Shown here one piece after another: positions 43,867 to 54,556 of a stretch of 64,000 nt of DNA. Origin of the DNA: Sphingopyxis sp. 113P3 (GTDB lineage Bacteria; Pseudomonadota; Alphaproteobacteria; Sphingomonadales; Sphingomonadaceae). How positions within the stretch are numbered: the stretch's first letter is position 1; the number at the start of each line of letters is the position of its first letter. Under the pieces are notes generated by a model, which saw nothing but the letters and a program-made list of their open reading frames with translations, did no database searches and was not told the origin of the DNA. Where the stretch lies: contig NZ_CP009452.1 of assembly GCF_001278035.1 (NCBI RefSeq), positions 219,501 through 283,500 on the forward strand. The letters run 5' to 3'. The translations under genes and the position numbers were made by a program.

Positions 43867-44430
43867 ATGCCAGACATGACCCAGAGAGGATGGCTGATAG
43901 CGGCGAGCCTTCTCGCCCTGCTCGGTGCGATCCTGATGCTGATGGGGCGACCCTTGATCTGTCCCTGCGGAACCGTCAGCCTTTGGCATGGCGTCGTGCA
44001 GTCGAATCAGAACAGCCAGCAGATTTCTGACTGGTACAGCTTCAGCCACATCATCCACGGTTTCATCTTCTTTGGACTCTCGCGATGGCTGTTGCCGCGC
44101 GCGCCGCTGTGGGCCGCGCTCGCGATTGCGATCGGCATCGAGGGCGCATGGGAAATCCTCGAAAACTCCCCCGTCATCATCGAACGCTATCGCGAGGTGA
44201 CGATGGCCTACGGCTATTCGGGCGATTCGGTTCTCAACTCGGTGACCGACGCCGCCTTCATGGTGTTCGGCTTCCTCGCCGCCAGCCGGATGCGCTGGTG
44301 GGCAACCGCGGGGATCGCCATTGCCTTCGAGCTGTTCACGCTCTTCGCGATTCGCGACAATCTGACGCTCAACGTGCTGATGCTGGTGTCGCCGATCGAG
44401 GCGGTAAAGGAGTGGCAGGCCGCGGGTTGA
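43867..44430 (+). CDS. DUF2585 (UPF0314) membrane protein
   Basis: The protein has 187 residues from ATG 43867 behind GGAAGGGG. About five membrane segments are visible. The family block SLWHGVVQSNQNSQQISDWY, followed by SFSHIIHGFIF and the acidic EGAWEILENSPVIIERYR, identifies UPF0314, whose function is unknown. Its last 62 bases overlap the 3' end of convergent uxaC. Confidence 0.9.
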   Translation: MPDMTQRGWLIAASLLALLGAILMLMGRPLICPCGTVSLWHGVVQSNQNSQQISDWYSFSHIIHGFIFFGLSRWLLPRAPLWAALAIAIGIEGAWEILENSPVIIERYREVTMAYGYSGDSVLNSVTDAAFMVFGFLAASRMRWWATAGIAIAFELFTLFAIRDNLTLNVLMLVSPIEAVKEWQAAG

Positions 44431-45919
44431 TCCGTCCCGCCGCGTCGCGGCTTTCGGCGACTGCATCGACCAGGGGCTGTGGGGCGGCCGCGGCGACAGC
44501 CGGCTGATCCAGTTTATAGGCTTTGCGGACGAGCCCATAGGCGAGTTCCTGTGCAAGTTCGCCGGCCTCCCAGTCACTGAGCCGGTGCTCGGCGACGAGG
44601 CGTGCGAGGAAGGCGCAATCGATTCGGCGGGCGACATCGTGGCGGGCGGGGATCGAGAGGAAAGCGCGCGTGTCGTCGTTGAAGCCGACCGTATTATAGA
44701 AGCCGGCGGTTTCGGTCGTCATCTCGCGGAAGCGCCGCATCCCTTCAGGACTGTCGTGGAACCACCAGGCAGGGCCGAGCTTCAGGCAGGGATAATGGCC
44801 GGCAAGCGGCGCGAGCTCGCGCGCATAGGTCGATTCGTCGAGCGTGAAGAGGATGATCGACAGCTGCCTCTCGGTGCCGAAGCGATCGAGCAGGGGCTTC
44901 AGCGCATCGACATAATCGGTGCGCGTTGGAATGTCGCACCCCTTGTCGCGTCCGTGGGTTTCGAACAATCGCTGATTGTGATTGCGGCGCGCGCCCGGGT
45001 GGACCTGCATTACCATGCCGTCCTCGACGCTCATCGCGGCGAATTCGGTCAGCATCTGGGCACGGAACAGCTCGGCATCTTCAGGGGCCCAGTGGCCGCC
45101 AATGATCTTCGCGAACAGCGCTGCGGCGTCGGCAGCGGCGAGGTTTGCCGTCGCGGCGCTCGGATGGCCGTGGTCTGTGGCGGTTGCCCCCGCGGCGCGA
45201 AAATCGGCGCGGCGCTTGCGGTGCGCGGCCAGATAGCCGGGCCAGCTTTCGACATCCTCGCCGGTCAGTTCGCCAAGGCGCTGCATCGCCGCGGCAAAGT
45301 CCTGATGCTCGGGGTCGACGACTGCGTCGGGTCGATAGGTGGTGATCACGCGGCCGGGCCAGCCCGAGGCGCGGATCGCTCGATGATGGTCGAGGTCCTC
45401 ATGCGCGCCTTCGGTCGTTGCCAGCAACTCGATGTTGAAGCGATCGAACAGCGCGCGCGGGCGGAAGGCGGGGCTCGCGAGGCTTTCATTGATGCGGTCG
45501 TAATAACGGTCGGCGGTTGAGGCATCGAGCGCGATGTCCAAAGCGAAAACGTCCGCGAAGACATGGTCGAGCCATATCCGGGAGGGGGTACCGCGAAACA
45601 AATGGTAATTGGCGGCGAAGAGGCGCCACGCCGCGCGTGGGTCGGAGGCAGGCGCTCCGCTCCGGTCAGGTACGCCAAGGGCGCCGAGCGCGATCCCTTG
45701 GCTATAGAGCATGCGATAGAGATAATGATCGGGCGCGAGCAGCAAATCGGTCGCGTTCGACCAATTGGCGTTAGTTGCGAACCATGCCGGGTCTGTATGA
45801 CCATGCGGGCTAACGATTGGCAGTCCCTTCACCTCGGCGTAGAGCGCGCGTGCGATGTCACGCGTCTTGCTCTCGGCCGGAAACAGGCGGTCGGGATGGA
45901 TGCTCAGCGTCTTTGCCAT
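44369..45919 (-). CDS. uxaC: Glucuronate/galacturonate isomerase
   Basis: The protein has 516 residues, longer than the E. coli enzyme (470) because of a C-terminal Ala/Pro-rich tail. Metal ligands of the amidohydrolase-like fold are in SPHGHTDP. LFDRFNIELLATTEGAHEDLDHH, VMQVHPGARRNHN and GFNDDTRAFLSIPARHD are family blocks. It isomerises glucuronate to fructuronate and galacturonate to tagaturonate. It is divergent from uxaA, sharing a 185-base control region. The last 20 codons overlap the DUF2585 gene on the other strand. Confidence 0.95.
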   Translation of the reverse strand: MAKTLSIHPDRLFPAESKTRDIARALYAEVKGLPIVSPHGHTDPAWFATNANWSNATDLLLAPDHYLYRMLYSQGIALGALGVPDRSGAPASDPRAAWRLFAANYHLFRGTPSRIWLDHVFADVFALDIALDASTADRYYDRINESLASPAFRPRALFDRFNIELLATTEGAHEDLDHHRAIRASGWPGRVITTYRPDAVVDPEHQDFAAAMQRLGELTGEDVESWPGYLAAHRKRRADFRAAGATATDHGHPSAATANLAAADAAALFAKIIGGHWAPEDAELFRAQMLTEFAAMSVEDGMVMQVHPGARRNHNQRLFETHGRDKGCDIPTRTDYVDALKPLLDRFGTERQLSIILFTLDESTYARELAPLAGHYPCLKLGPAWWFHDSPEGMRRFREMTTETAGFYNTVGFNDDTRAFLSIPARHDVARRIDCAFLARLVAEHRLSDWEAGELAQELAYGLVRKAYKLDQPAVAAAAPQPLVDAVAESRDAAGRINPRPATPLPPRSATPASAR

Positions 45920-46104
45920 CGTTGTTCTTTTCCCAGGAAAAGCGTTTGCGAGAAGTGTTTCGAAGGAGCACCTGCGCCGTGACTTGATCTGGTCGCGGGC
46001 CGGAGGTGGTGGCGATTAGTGATAACAAGTCGAAGCTTTTGCTTATATGACACCGCTTTCCATCGATGACAAATCAGTGAAAGATGCAAGGATGGTCAGG
46101 GCCA

Positions 46105-47586
46105 ATGACTTCGAATGCCATTCTCGTCGACCCCCGCGATTCGGTCGCGACCGCGCTGCGCGACCTCGATGAAGGCGACCGGCTCGATGTCGCGGGAGGC
46201 GTGACGCTGCGCGAGCCGGTTGCGCGCGGGCACAAGGTTGCGGTTGCCGATATCGGCGCCGGGGCGCCGGTGATCAAATTCGGCTTTCCCATCGGCACCG
46301 CAACCCAGGCGATCGCGCGCGGTGCGCATGTCCACAGTCATAATATGGCGACGGCGCTGACCGCTGCGGTCGGCCATGCACGCCGCCTCGCCGCCGACCC
46401 AGCCGCCCCGCTTCCGGACCCGCCGACCTTTCTCGGCTATTTGCGCCCTGATGGACGAGCGGCGACGCGTAACGAAATCTGGGTGCTTCCAACCGTCGGC
46501 TGTGTCGCCCGCACCGCGTCAAAGATCGCCGAGGCCGGCAATCGGCGCCATCGCGGACGGGTCGATGGCGTGCACGCCTTCACCCACCCCTTTGGTTGCT
46601 CGCAGCTTGGCGATGATCTTGATGGTACGCGTGCGATTCTCGCGGCGCTTGCCGCGCACCCCAACGCGGGCGGCGTGCTGCTCGTCGGCCTCGGCTGCGA
46701 ATCGAACCAGATCGGCCAGCTGATCGAGGCGATCCCGCGCGAGGTGCGGGGGCGCGTCCGCAGCCTGCGCGCGCAGAGCGCGGGTGACGAGATCGAAGAA
46801 GGCCTGATGCTGGTCGATGAACTGGTCGAGATCGCGACGTCCGCGAGGCGCAGCCCCCTTCCGCTCGGAAAGTTGGTGATCGGGGTCAAGTGCGGCGGGT
46901 CCGACGGTCTCAGCGGGCTCACCGCCAACCCGCTCGTCGGGCGGATGAGCGACGCGGTAACCGGAGCGGGGGGCCAGGCAATTCTGACCGAAATCCCGGA
47001 AGTTTTCGGCGCCGAGTCTCTTCTGATGGCCCGCGCCGCGGACGCTGACGTCGGCGATGCGATTGGCCGTCTGGTTGAGGGCTTCAAGGGCTATTTCACC
47101 GCCCATGGCGAGCCGGTGTCCGAAAATCCGTCACCGGGTAACATCGCTGGCGGCCTGACGACGCTTGAGGAAAAATCGCTAGGTGCCGTGCAGAAGGCGG
47201 GTCGGGCGGTCGTCACGGACGTTCTCGGCTATGGCGCGCGCGCTTCCAGGTCGGGGCTTGCGCTCCTGGAGGCCCCGGGGAATGACGCGGTTTCTTCGAC
47301 GGCGCTCGCGGCGGCGGGAGCAACGGTGATCCTGTTTACGACAGGACGCGGCACGCCGCTTGGCTTTCCAGTGCCGACGATCAAACTCGCCTCAAATCAC
47401 GAGCTTGCCCTGCGCAAGCCCGGCTGGATCGACTTCGACGGCGAGCAGGTACTCAGCGAGGGAATGGATGCGAGCGCGGAGGCGCTGCTCGGCCTTCTCG
47501 TCGAGGTCGCGTCGGGACGCGAAACCGCTGCCGAGCGCAACGGCGAACGCGAGATCGCAATCTGGAAGCGGGGGGTGACGCTGTGA
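46105..47586 (+). CDS. uxaA: Altronate dehydratase
   Basis: The protein has 493 residues from ATG 46105, chosen because this start aligns with the E. coli enzyme; an ATG seven codons upstream is possible. The N-terminal SAF domain (TLREPVARGHKVAVADI, FPIGTATQAIARGAHVHSHN) is followed by the large UxaA domain with GCSQLGDD, GLGCESNQI, GVKCGGSDGLSGLTANPLVG and SPGNIAGGLTTLEEKSLGAV, which supply the metal and substrate sites. It dehydrates altronate to 2-keto-3-deoxygluconate in the galacturonate branch. It overlaps the reductase gene by four bases. Confidence 0.95.
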   Translation: MTSNAILVDPRDSVATALRDLDEGDRLDVAGGVTLREPVARGHKVAVADIGAGAPVIKFGFPIGTATQAIARGAHVHSHNMATALTAAVGHARRLAADPAAPLPDPPTFLGYLRPDGRAATRNEIWVLPTVGCVARTASKIAEAGNRRHRGRVDGVHAFTHPFGCSQLGDDLDGTRAILAALAAHPNAGGVLLVGLGCESNQIGQLIEAIPREVRGRVRSLRAQSAGDEIEEGLMLVDELVEIATSARRSPLPLGKLVIGVKCGGSDGLSGLTANPLVGRMSDAVTGAGGQAILTEIPEVFGAESLLMARAADADVGDAIGRLVEGFKGYFTAHGEPVSENPSPGNIAGGLTTLEEKSLGAVQKAGRAVVTDVLGYGARASRSGLALLEAPGNDAVSSTALAAAGATVILFTTGRGTPLGFPVPTIKLASNHELALRKPGWIDFDGEQVLSEGMDASAEALLGLLVEVASGRETAAERNGEREIAIWKRGVTL

Positions 47587-49022
47587 CCCGCCTGACGCGT
47601 GCGGCGCTCGCTGCGCTTCCCGAGGGAGTCGTGCGGCCGGGACACGACCCGGCCACGATTCGCACGGGAATCATCCATTTCGGTCCAGGCGCCTTCCACC
47701 GTGCGCATCAAGCGAGTTATGTCGATTCGCTGCTGGACAGCGATCCGCGCTGGGGGATTGCCGCGGTGTCGCTGCGGTCGGCGGGAATCGCCGATACATT
47801 GGCGGCGCAGGACGGGCTCTACAGCCTGACAACGCTCGATCGCGCAACGCGCATCCGCGTGATCGCCGCACACAGCGCTTTCGTGCGGCCTGGCGAGGAT
47901 GCGCAGGTCCGCCGCCTGCTCTTCGATCCAAAGGTCAGACTGCTGACGAGCACGGTGACCGAAAAGGGCTATTGTCTTGCCCCTGATGGCACGCTCGACT
48001 TGTCGCATCCCGATATTGTCCACGATCTTGAAGATCCCGCCGCGCCGGTCAGCCTCGTCGGTTGGATCGTGGCGGGGCTTGCCGCGCGGCGCGCGGCGGG
48101 GACGTCTCCTTTCGCGGTGCTGTGCTGCGACAATATGAATTCCAACGGCGATACGCTCGCCGCCGCCGCCGCGCGTTTCGCGCGCCAGTTCGATCAAGGG
48201 CTCGCCGACTGGATCACGGGCGAGGTCGCCTTTCCCAATACGATGGTGGATTCGATCACCCCCGCGACGGACCCGGCACATCTTGCGCGCGTGCGCGGCC
48301 TGCTCGGTCTCGAGGATGCGGCGGCGGTCCAGCGCGAAGGTTTCACTCAATGGGTTGTCGAGCATTTCAACCTTGCCGACGGTCCCGATCTCGCCAGCGT
48401 CGGCGTGCAGATGACCGGGGACGTGGCGGCTTATGAAAAGGCAAAGCTTCGCATCCTCAACGGCGCGCACAGCAGCATCGCCTATATCGGCCTTGCGCTG
48501 GGGCATGCGAGCGTCGCCGATGCGATGGGCGATCAGCGCTTCGCCGCTTTTATCGAGCGGCTGGTGCACGGCGATATCATTCCTTCGCTCGCTCCGGCGG
48601 CCGGCTTGGACCTGTCCTTCTACGCGGATACCGTCCTCGACCGCTTCCGCAACCCGGCGCTCCGCCATTTGCTTGGTCAAATCGCATGGGATGGCAGTCA
48701 GAAGCTGCGCTACCGGCTGCTGGGCACGACGTTGGACGCCAAGGCATCCGGAAGACCCGTGACGCGGCTCGCGGTTCCGGTGGCGGCGTGGATGGCCTTC
48801 ATTCGCCGGATGGCTCGAAGCGGCGAGCCGATCGTCGATCCCCTTGCGCCGCGTCTGACCGATATAGGGCGAGCGGCGGGGGATGCGGCCTCGCTAGCCG
48901 ACACGCTGCTCACGCTCGACCTGTTTCCGCCCTTGCTTGTCGCCGATGAGACTTGGCGGGGTGCCGTGCGGGCTGCCCTTGAGAGGATCGAGGGAGCAGA
49001 CCCATATAGCGCACTTGCATGA
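47583..49022 (+). CDS. Long-chain mannitol-dehydrogenase-family oxidoreductase (hexuronate reductase)
   Basis: The protein has 479 residues with a GTG start that overlaps the uxaA stop (GTGA). The NAD-binding motif is IHFGPGAFHRAHQASYVD, and the catalytic Lys region is EKAKLRILNGAHSSIAYIG, with VEHFNLADGPD in between. This is the mannonate/fructuronate (UxuB) or mannitol 2-dehydrogenase branch, not the UxaB branch, whose start looks different. With uxaA as partner the expected reaction would be tagaturonate to altronate, so either this enzyme accepts tagaturonate or a mannonate dehydratase is encoded elsewhere. Confidence 0.9.
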   Translation: MTRLTRAALAALPEGVVRPGHDPATIRTGIIHFGPGAFHRAHQASYVDSLLDSDPRWGIAAVSLRSAGIADTLAAQDGLYSLTTLDRATRIRVIAAHSAFVRPGEDAQVRRLLFDPKVRLLTSTVTEKGYCLAPDGTLDLSHPDIVHDLEDPAAPVSLVGWIVAGLAARRAAGTSPFAVLCCDNMNSNGDTLAAAAARFARQFDQGLADWITGEVAFPNTMVDSITPATDPAHLARVRGLLGLEDAAAVQREGFTQWVVEHFNLADGPDLASVGVQMTGDVAAYEKAKLRILNGAHSSIAYIGLALGHASVADAMGDQRFAAFIERLVHGDIIPSLAPAAGLDLSFYADTVLDRFRNPALRHLLGQIAWDGSQKLRYRLLGTTLDAKASGRPVTRLAVPVAAWMAFIRRMARSGEPIVDPLAPRLTDIGRAAGDAASLADTLLTLDLFPPLLVADETWRGAVRAALERIEGADPYSALA

Positions 49023-49046
49023 TTCGCGAGCGGCGCCCGCTTTCGA

Positions 49047-49412
49047 TTAGTGCACCGAAGGGCGTTTGCCGTCCGCCTGAACCGGAATCGCAGGCGGCAG
49101 GGCCTCCCCCATGCTTTCTCCATCGGTCGGCGCGTCGGTCCCGGCATAGCTGTCGACCACGCCTTCGCGGGCGAGTGCCGCGTCGGCAGCATGCGCTGTT
49201 TCTGCATTCTTGCGCGCTTCGGCGCGTTCGGCCCATTTCTTGGTGAGATAGGCAGCCGCCGCCGTCGCCGCGAGCACGGCGTAGCGCTGCGGGAAAAGGC
49301 GCCGCGCCGCGAACAGCGTGCCTGCGCCAATCACTGCCCCGGCAACCGGGTGATTATTCCTTGTCCGTCCGATCGCACTGCCAAGCACACCGCCGATGAT
49401 CCGTGCCATCAT
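49047..49412 (-). CDS. Hypothetical protein with glycine-rich membrane segment
   Basis: The protein has about 121 residues. GGAGA lies seven bases before the ATG at 49412; neighbouring ATGs at 49418 and 49409 are alternatives. The N-terminal half has two hydrophobic stretches (GGVLGSAIGRT, AVIGAGTLFAARRLFPQRYAVLAATAAAAYL) of the glycine-zipper kind. The rest is hydrophilic and alanine/glutamate-rich. No family is recognised. It is convergent with the mannonate-type reductase gene and lies directly downstream of fumC on the same strand. Confidence 0.6.
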   Translation of the reverse strand: MMARIIGGVLGSAIGRTRNNHPVAGAVIGAGTLFAARRLFPQRYAVLAATAAAAYLTKKWAERAEARKNAETAHAADAALAREGVVDSYAGTDAPTDGESMGEALPPAIPVQADGKRPSVH

Positions 49413-49429
49413 CCTCATTCTCCTTCCCC

Positions 49430-50848
49430 CTATATATTCCCGGCAGAGCCTTCGGGTTCCGGCCCCAGCATTGCTCGCGGGTCAACAATCCGGTCGAAGG
49501 TCGCGGCGTCGACATAGCCGAGGTCGAGCGCGGCCTCGCGCAGCGTCGTCCCGCGCTCGTGCGCCTGCTTCGCGATTTTTGCCGCCTTGTCATAGCCGAT
49601 TTCGGGGGCGAGCGCCGTCACCAGCATCAGCGAGCGGTCGACGAGTTCGGCAATGCGCGCGCGATTGGGTTCGATGCCCTCGACGCAGCGCTCCGCAAAA
49701 CCCTCCATGGCGGTCGCGAGCAGATCGATCGAGCGGAGCACGTTGGCGCCGATCAACGGCTTGAACACGTTGAGCTCGAGGTGGCCCTGCATCCCGCCGA
49801 CGGTTACTGCCTGATGATTGCCGATGACCTGCGCCGCGACCATCGTGAGCATCTCGCACTGGGTCGGGTTCACCTTGCCCGGCATGATCGAGCTGCCCGG
49901 CTCGTTGGCGGGCAGGTCGAGCTCACCGAGCCCCGCTCGGGGTCCCGATCCGAGCAGGCGGATGTCGTTCGCGATCTTGGTAAGCGCGGCTGCGAGCGTA
50001 TTCAACGTTCCCGACAGGTGAACGAGCGGATCATTGGATGCGAGCGCTTCGAACATATTCTCGGCGGGCAGGAAGCGATGGCCGGTGATTTCACTCAAGG
50101 CCGCGCAGAACTCACCGGCGAAGCCTGCCGGGGAATTGAGCCCGGTGCCGACCGCGGTCCCGCCCTGAGCGAGCCGGTTGGTGCCGTGCGTGATCGCGGG
50201 CTCGATGCGCCGTCCGGCGCGGTAGAGCTGGTTTGCATAAGCCGAAAATTCCTGCCCCAGCGTCAAGGGCGTGGCGTCCTGCAAATGGGTGCGGCCGATC
50301 TTGACGATGCCGGCCCATTGCGATGCCTTGGCTTCGAGCGCCCCTCGCAGGCGGGCGAGGGCAGGCAACAGGCGCTGCGTTGCTGCAAGCGATGCCGCGA
50401 TGTGCAGGGCGGTCGGGAAGCTGTCGTTCGATGACTGGCCGCGGTTGACATCGTCATTGGGATGGATCGGCGTCTTTCCGCCGCGCCTGCCGGTCAATAT
50501 CTCGTTTGCGCGGCCTGCGATCACCTCATTGACGTTCATATTGCTCTGGGTGCCGCTCCCTGTCTGCCAGATGACGAGCGGGAATTGATCGTCGAGTTTG
50601 CCAGCGACGATGTCTTTCACTGCCGCTTCGATCGCATCGGCCTTTTCGGCAGGAAGCCCGTGGCGCCGGTTGATCCGCGCCGCAGCCTGCTTGACGAGCG
50701 CGAGCGCGTGGATGATCTCGATTGGCATGCGCTCGCGCGTGCTGAAGGGGAAGTTCTCGATCGACCGCTGCGTCTGCGCGCCCCAATAGGCGCCGCCCGG
50801 GACTGCGATTTCTCCGAGGCTGTCGCTTTCGATCCGTGTCTCGCTCAT
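49430..50848 (-). CDS. fumC: Class II fumarate hydratase
   Basis: The protein has 472 residues from ATG 50848, overlapping the upstream membrane protein by ATGA. Motifs are [48 protein letters not shown] and the superfamily signature [16 protein letters not shown] with the flexible catalytic serine loop. It interconverts fumarate and malate in the citric acid cycle. It is iron-independent and homotetrameric in known members. Confidence 0.97.
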   Translation of the reverse strand: MSETRIESDSLGEIAVPGGAYWGAQTQRSIENFPFSTRERMPIEIIHALALVKQAAARINRRHGLPAEKADAIEAAVKDIVAGKLDDQFPLVIWQTGSGTQSNMNVNEVIAGRANEILTGRRGGKTPIHPNDDVNRGQSSNDSFPTALHIAASLAATQRLLPALARLRGALEAKASQWAGIVKIGRTHLQDATPLTLGQEFSAYANQLYRAGRRIEPAITHGTNRLAQGGTAVGTGLNSPAGFAGEFCAALSEITGHRFLPAENMFEALASNDPLVHLSGTLNTLAAALTKIANDIRLLGSGPRAGLGELDLPANEPGSSIMPGKVNPTQCEMLTMVAAQVIGNHQAVTVGGMQGHLELNVFKPLIGANVLRSIDLLATAMEGFAERCVEGIEPNRARIAELVDRSLMLVTALAPEIGYDKAAKIAKQAHERGTTLREAALDLGYVDAATFDRIVDPRAMLGPEPEGSAGNI

Positions 50849-51156
50849 CCGGCCAGCATCCTCGTCACCAGAACCGCGCCCGCCCAGATCATCGCGACCA
50901 GGCCGAGCAATTGCCAATAGCCGCCGTCGCCCACCCGCCGCCGTAGCCAGCCCGCGACGAGCCAGACGAGCACGAGCGTCGGGGTCAGGACAAGCAATGT
51001 GAAACCCATCAGTCCTTCGGCGATTTGGCCATGCCGGCGAGCTTCAAAGATCGCATAGCCCTCGACCCCCCACCAGAAGGCGGCCGTCAGCACAACCATC
51101 CCGGCGAGCGCCCAATATTGCCAGAAGCGGCTGGGGGGCCAGTCGGGGCCCGCCAC
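50845..51156 (-). CDS. Small three-helix membrane protein
   Basis: The protein has 103 residues with three predicted membrane helices ([62 protein letters not shown]). No family is recognised. It is placed between sspB (one base away) and fumC (ATGA overlap), so it is part of an sspB-fumC transcript. Confidence 0.7.
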   Translation of the reverse strand: MAGPDWPPSRFWQYWALAGMVVLTAAFWWGVEGYAIFEARRHGQIAEGLMGFTLLVLTPTLVLVWLVAGWLRRRVGDGGYWQLLGLVAMIWAGAVLVTRMLAG

Positions 51157-51157
51157 G

Positions 51158-51637
51158 CTATTTCCGCTTGCCGAAATCCACCGTCACGACGTTGGAGCCG
51201 TCCTCGGTCGAAACTTCGGGTCGGTCGTTGTCAGCCTCGTCGTGCGGTTCGGGGTCCTCGCTGTCGTCGCTGACCTGGAACTGCAGCCCGAAATCCACCG
51301 AGGGATCCACGAAAGCGGTGATTGCCGCATAAGGGATCGTGAGCATCGAGGGCGTCTGGTTGAACGACAGGCCGACGCTGAAATGATCGTCCTCGACCGT
51401 CAGGTCCCAGAAGCGATTCTGAAGGACGATCGTCATCTCGTCGGGGAATTTGGCGATCAGATGCCCGGGAATCGCGACGCCGGGTGCCTGGGTTTTGAAG
51501 GTGATGTAGAAATGGTGCTCGCCGGGCAGGCTGTCGGTCCCCTCGATCTGCCGCAGCACGCGGCCGACCACGGCGCGCAGCGCGTCCTGCACGATTTCGT
51601 CATAGGGAATCAGGCTGTCGCGGACTTCATCACTCAT
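51158..51637 (-). CDS. sspB: SspB-family ClpXP adaptor
   Basis: The protein has 159 residues. The substrate-binding fold of alphaproteobacterial SspB is recognisable in DEIVQDALRAVVGRVLRQIE, HHFYITFKTQAPGVAIP, DEMTIVLQNRFWDLTV and FSVGLSFNQTPSMLTIPYAAI. It is followed by a flexible acidic linker and a short basic C-terminal VTVDFGKRK, the ClpX-binding tail. It delivers ssrA-tagged proteins to ClpXP. It is divergent from the his operon. Confidence 0.95.
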   Translation of the reverse strand: MSDEVRDSLIPYDEIVQDALRAVVGRVLRQIEGTDSLPGEHHFYITFKTQAPGVAIPGHLIAKFPDEMTIVLQNRFWDLTVEDDHFSVGLSFNQTPSMLTIPYAAITAFVDPSVDFGLQFQVSDDSEDPEPHDEADNDRPEVSTEDGSNVVTVDFGKRK

Positions 51638-51724
51638 GGCCGTGGGGGATGAACGCGGCGCGCGCGGCGGTCAAGTGGGGAGAGTCGCCTTGCAACGCGA
51701 AAAGTCGCTGCTATGGGGCGTCTC

Positions 51725-52312
51725 ATGCGAACCGCAACCGTCCAGCGCACGACCAAGGAAACGGATATCGCGATCACCGTCAATCTCGACGGCTGCGGCG
51801 ATTATTCGGTCTCCACAGGCATCGGCTTTCTCGATCACATGGTCGAGCAGCTTTCGCGCCACTCCCTGATCGACATTGCGATGACAGTGAAGGGCGACCT
51901 CCGCATCGACCAGCACCACACGGTCGAGGATTCGGCGCTCGCGCTCGGCGAGGCGGTGGCAAAAGCGCTCGGCGACAAGCGCGGGATCGCGCGCTATGGC
52001 GAGGCGCATTCGCCGATGGACGAAACACTGACCCGGTGCGTCCTCGACATCTCGGGGCGCCCGCACTGTGTCTGGAAGTCGGGATTTTCGCAGCCCCGCC
52101 TCGGCGAAATGGACACCGAGCTCTTCCCCCACTGGTTTGCAAGCTTTGCCCAGACAGCCGGGATCACGCTGCACATCGAAACCCTCTATGGCGAGAACAA
52201 TCATCATATCGCCGAGAGCATGTACAAGGCGCTCGCGCGCGCCTTGCGCCAGGCGGTCGAGATCGACCCGCGCAAGGGCGACACGATTCCCTCGACCAAG
52301 GGGGTCCTCTAG
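51725..52312 (+). CDS. hisB: Imidazoleglycerol-phosphate dehydratase
   Basis: The protein has 195 residues from ATG 51725. The two metal-binding histidine clusters are seen in [10 protein letters not shown] / [11 protein letters not shown] and [15 protein letters not shown]. It is the monofunctional form without a histidinol phosphatase domain, as is usual outside enterobacteria. It catalyses the sixth step of histidine synthesis and is the first gene of hisBHAF. Confidence 0.97.
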   Translation: MRTATVQRTTKETDIAITVNLDGCGDYSVSTGIGFLDHMVEQLSRHSLIDIAMTVKGDLRIDQHHTVEDSALALGEAVAKALGDKRGIARYGEAHSPMDETLTRCVLDISGRPHCVWKSGFSQPRLGEMDTELFPHWFASFAQTAGITLHIETLYGENNHHIAESMYKALARALRQAVEIDPRKGDTIPSTKGVL

Positions 52313-52321
52313 GACTTTTCG

Positions 52322-52917
52322 ATGAGCGCCATCGCCCTGATCGACTATGGCGCGGGCAATCTACGCTCGGTGCACAATGCGCTCATCGCGGCGGGCGCGG
52401 AGGCCGTGGCCGTCACCGCCGACCCCGATGTCGTGGCGAAGGCGGAGCGGATCGTGCTGCCCGGCGTCGGTGCCTTTGCGGCGTGCATGACCGGTCTTTC
52501 AGCCATTCCAGGCCTTGTCGAGGCGATCGAGCGACGGGTGCGCGGGGAAGGCGCTCCTTTCCTCGGCATCTGCGTCGGCATGCAATTGCTTGCCGATGCG
52601 GGCGAGGAGCATGGGCGGCACGCGGGCCTCGGCTGGATCGGCGGTACCGTGCGCCCCTTTGCGCCCGCCCCCGGCCTTCGTATCCCGCACATGGGCTGGA
52701 ACGACGTCCTTCCGACATTCGCGCATCCGGTGATCGCACGCGGCGAGGCCTATTATCTCCACGGTTATCATTTTGACGACGCCGCGCATGTCGCGGCGAC
52801 GAGCGAGCATGGCGGGCCCTTCACGGCGGCAGTCGCTCGCGACAATATCGTTGGGGTTCAGTTCCACCCTGAAAAAAGCCAGGCCTATGGCCTTGCGACG
52901 CTCGAAAGGTTCCTGAA

Positions 52918-52930
<13 letters not shown>
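52322..52930 (+). CDS. hisH: Imidazole glycerol phosphate synthase, glutaminase subunit
   Basis: The protein has 202 residues. It is a class I glutamine amidotransferase with [11 protein letters not shown] at the start, the nucleophile Cys in GICVGMQLL, and the His/Glu pair in VQFHPEKSQ. It supplies ammonia to HisF. It starts nine bases after hisB and overlaps hisA by 13 bases. Confidence 0.97.
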
Positions 52931-53673
<743 letters not shown>

Positions 53674-53743
53674 GAGAGCATGAGACGATGAGGGGCTCCC
53701 CCAACAGCCGTTACGCGGCCTATTCCCGCAGGCGGAATCGCCG

Positions 53744-54508
53744 ATGACTGTCCGCGTTCGCGTCATTCCCTGCCTCGACGTGGCGGACGGACGCGTCGTC
53801 AAGGGCGTCAATTTTGTCGATCTGCGTGATGCCGGCGACCCGGTCGAGGCGGCGCGCGCCTATGATGCCGCCGGTGCCGACGAGCTCTGCTTCCTTGATA
53901 TTTCGGCCAGCCATGAGGGGCGCGGGACCTTGCTCGAGATGGTCGCACGGACCGCTGAAGTCTGCTTCATGCCGCTGACCGTGGGGGGCGGCGTGCGCAG
54001 CGCCGACGATGCGCGTGCGCTCTTGCTCGCGGGTGCCGACAAGGTCGCGGTGAACAGCGCCGCGGTCGCGCGGCCGGAACTGGTCGCGGAAATTGCCGAT
54101 CGCTTCGGCAGCCAGTGCGCGGTCGGAAGCATTGACGCGCGGCGCGTGGGGAAGGGCCGCTGGGAAATCTTCACCCACGGCGGCCGCAAGCCAACGGGGA
54201 TCGATGCGCTTGATCATGCCGTGCGACTGGCCGCGCTGGGCGCAGGCGAACTGCTCGTGACGAGCATGGACCGCGACGGCACGAAGGATGGGTATGACCT
54301 TGCGCTCACGCGCACCGTCGCCGATGCGGTGAGCGTCCCGGTCATCGCATCGGGCGGCGTCGGCAATCTCGATCATCTCGTCGCAGGGGTGATCGAAGGC
54401 GGCGCGAGCGCAGTGCTTGCGGCCAGCATTTTCCATTTCGGCGAGGCGACGGTCGCCGAGGCGCATGCGCGGCTTGCGGCGGCCGGATTGCCGGTCCGTG
54501 CGCATTAA
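53744..54508 (+). CDS. hisF: Imidazole glycerol phosphate synthase, cyclase subunit
   Basis: The protein has 254 residues. It is a TIM barrel related to HisA, with the catalytic Asp residues in [16 protein letters not shown] and GSIDARR, plus [27 protein letters not shown] and [12 protein letters not shown]. It forms a channel complex with HisH. It starts 70 bases after hisA. hisE and hisI, which often follow in relatives, are not downstream: the antiporter gene comes next. Confidence 0.97.
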   Translation: MTVRVRVIPCLDVADGRVVKGVNFVDLRDAGDPVEAARAYDAAGADELCFLDISASHEGRGTLLEMVARTAEVCFMPLTVGGGVRSADDARALLLAGADKVAVNSAAVARPELVAEIADRFGSQCAVGSIDARRVGKGRWEIFTHGGRKPTGIDALDHAVRLAALGAGELLVTSMDRDGTKDGYDLALTRTVADAVSVPVIASGGVGNLDHLVAGVIEGGASAVLAASIFHFGEATVAEAHARLAAAGLPVRAH

Positions 54509-54556
54509 TGTCGGCTTCGGGGTAGGCAGCGAGGAAGGCGGCTGTAAGAGAAGCCC

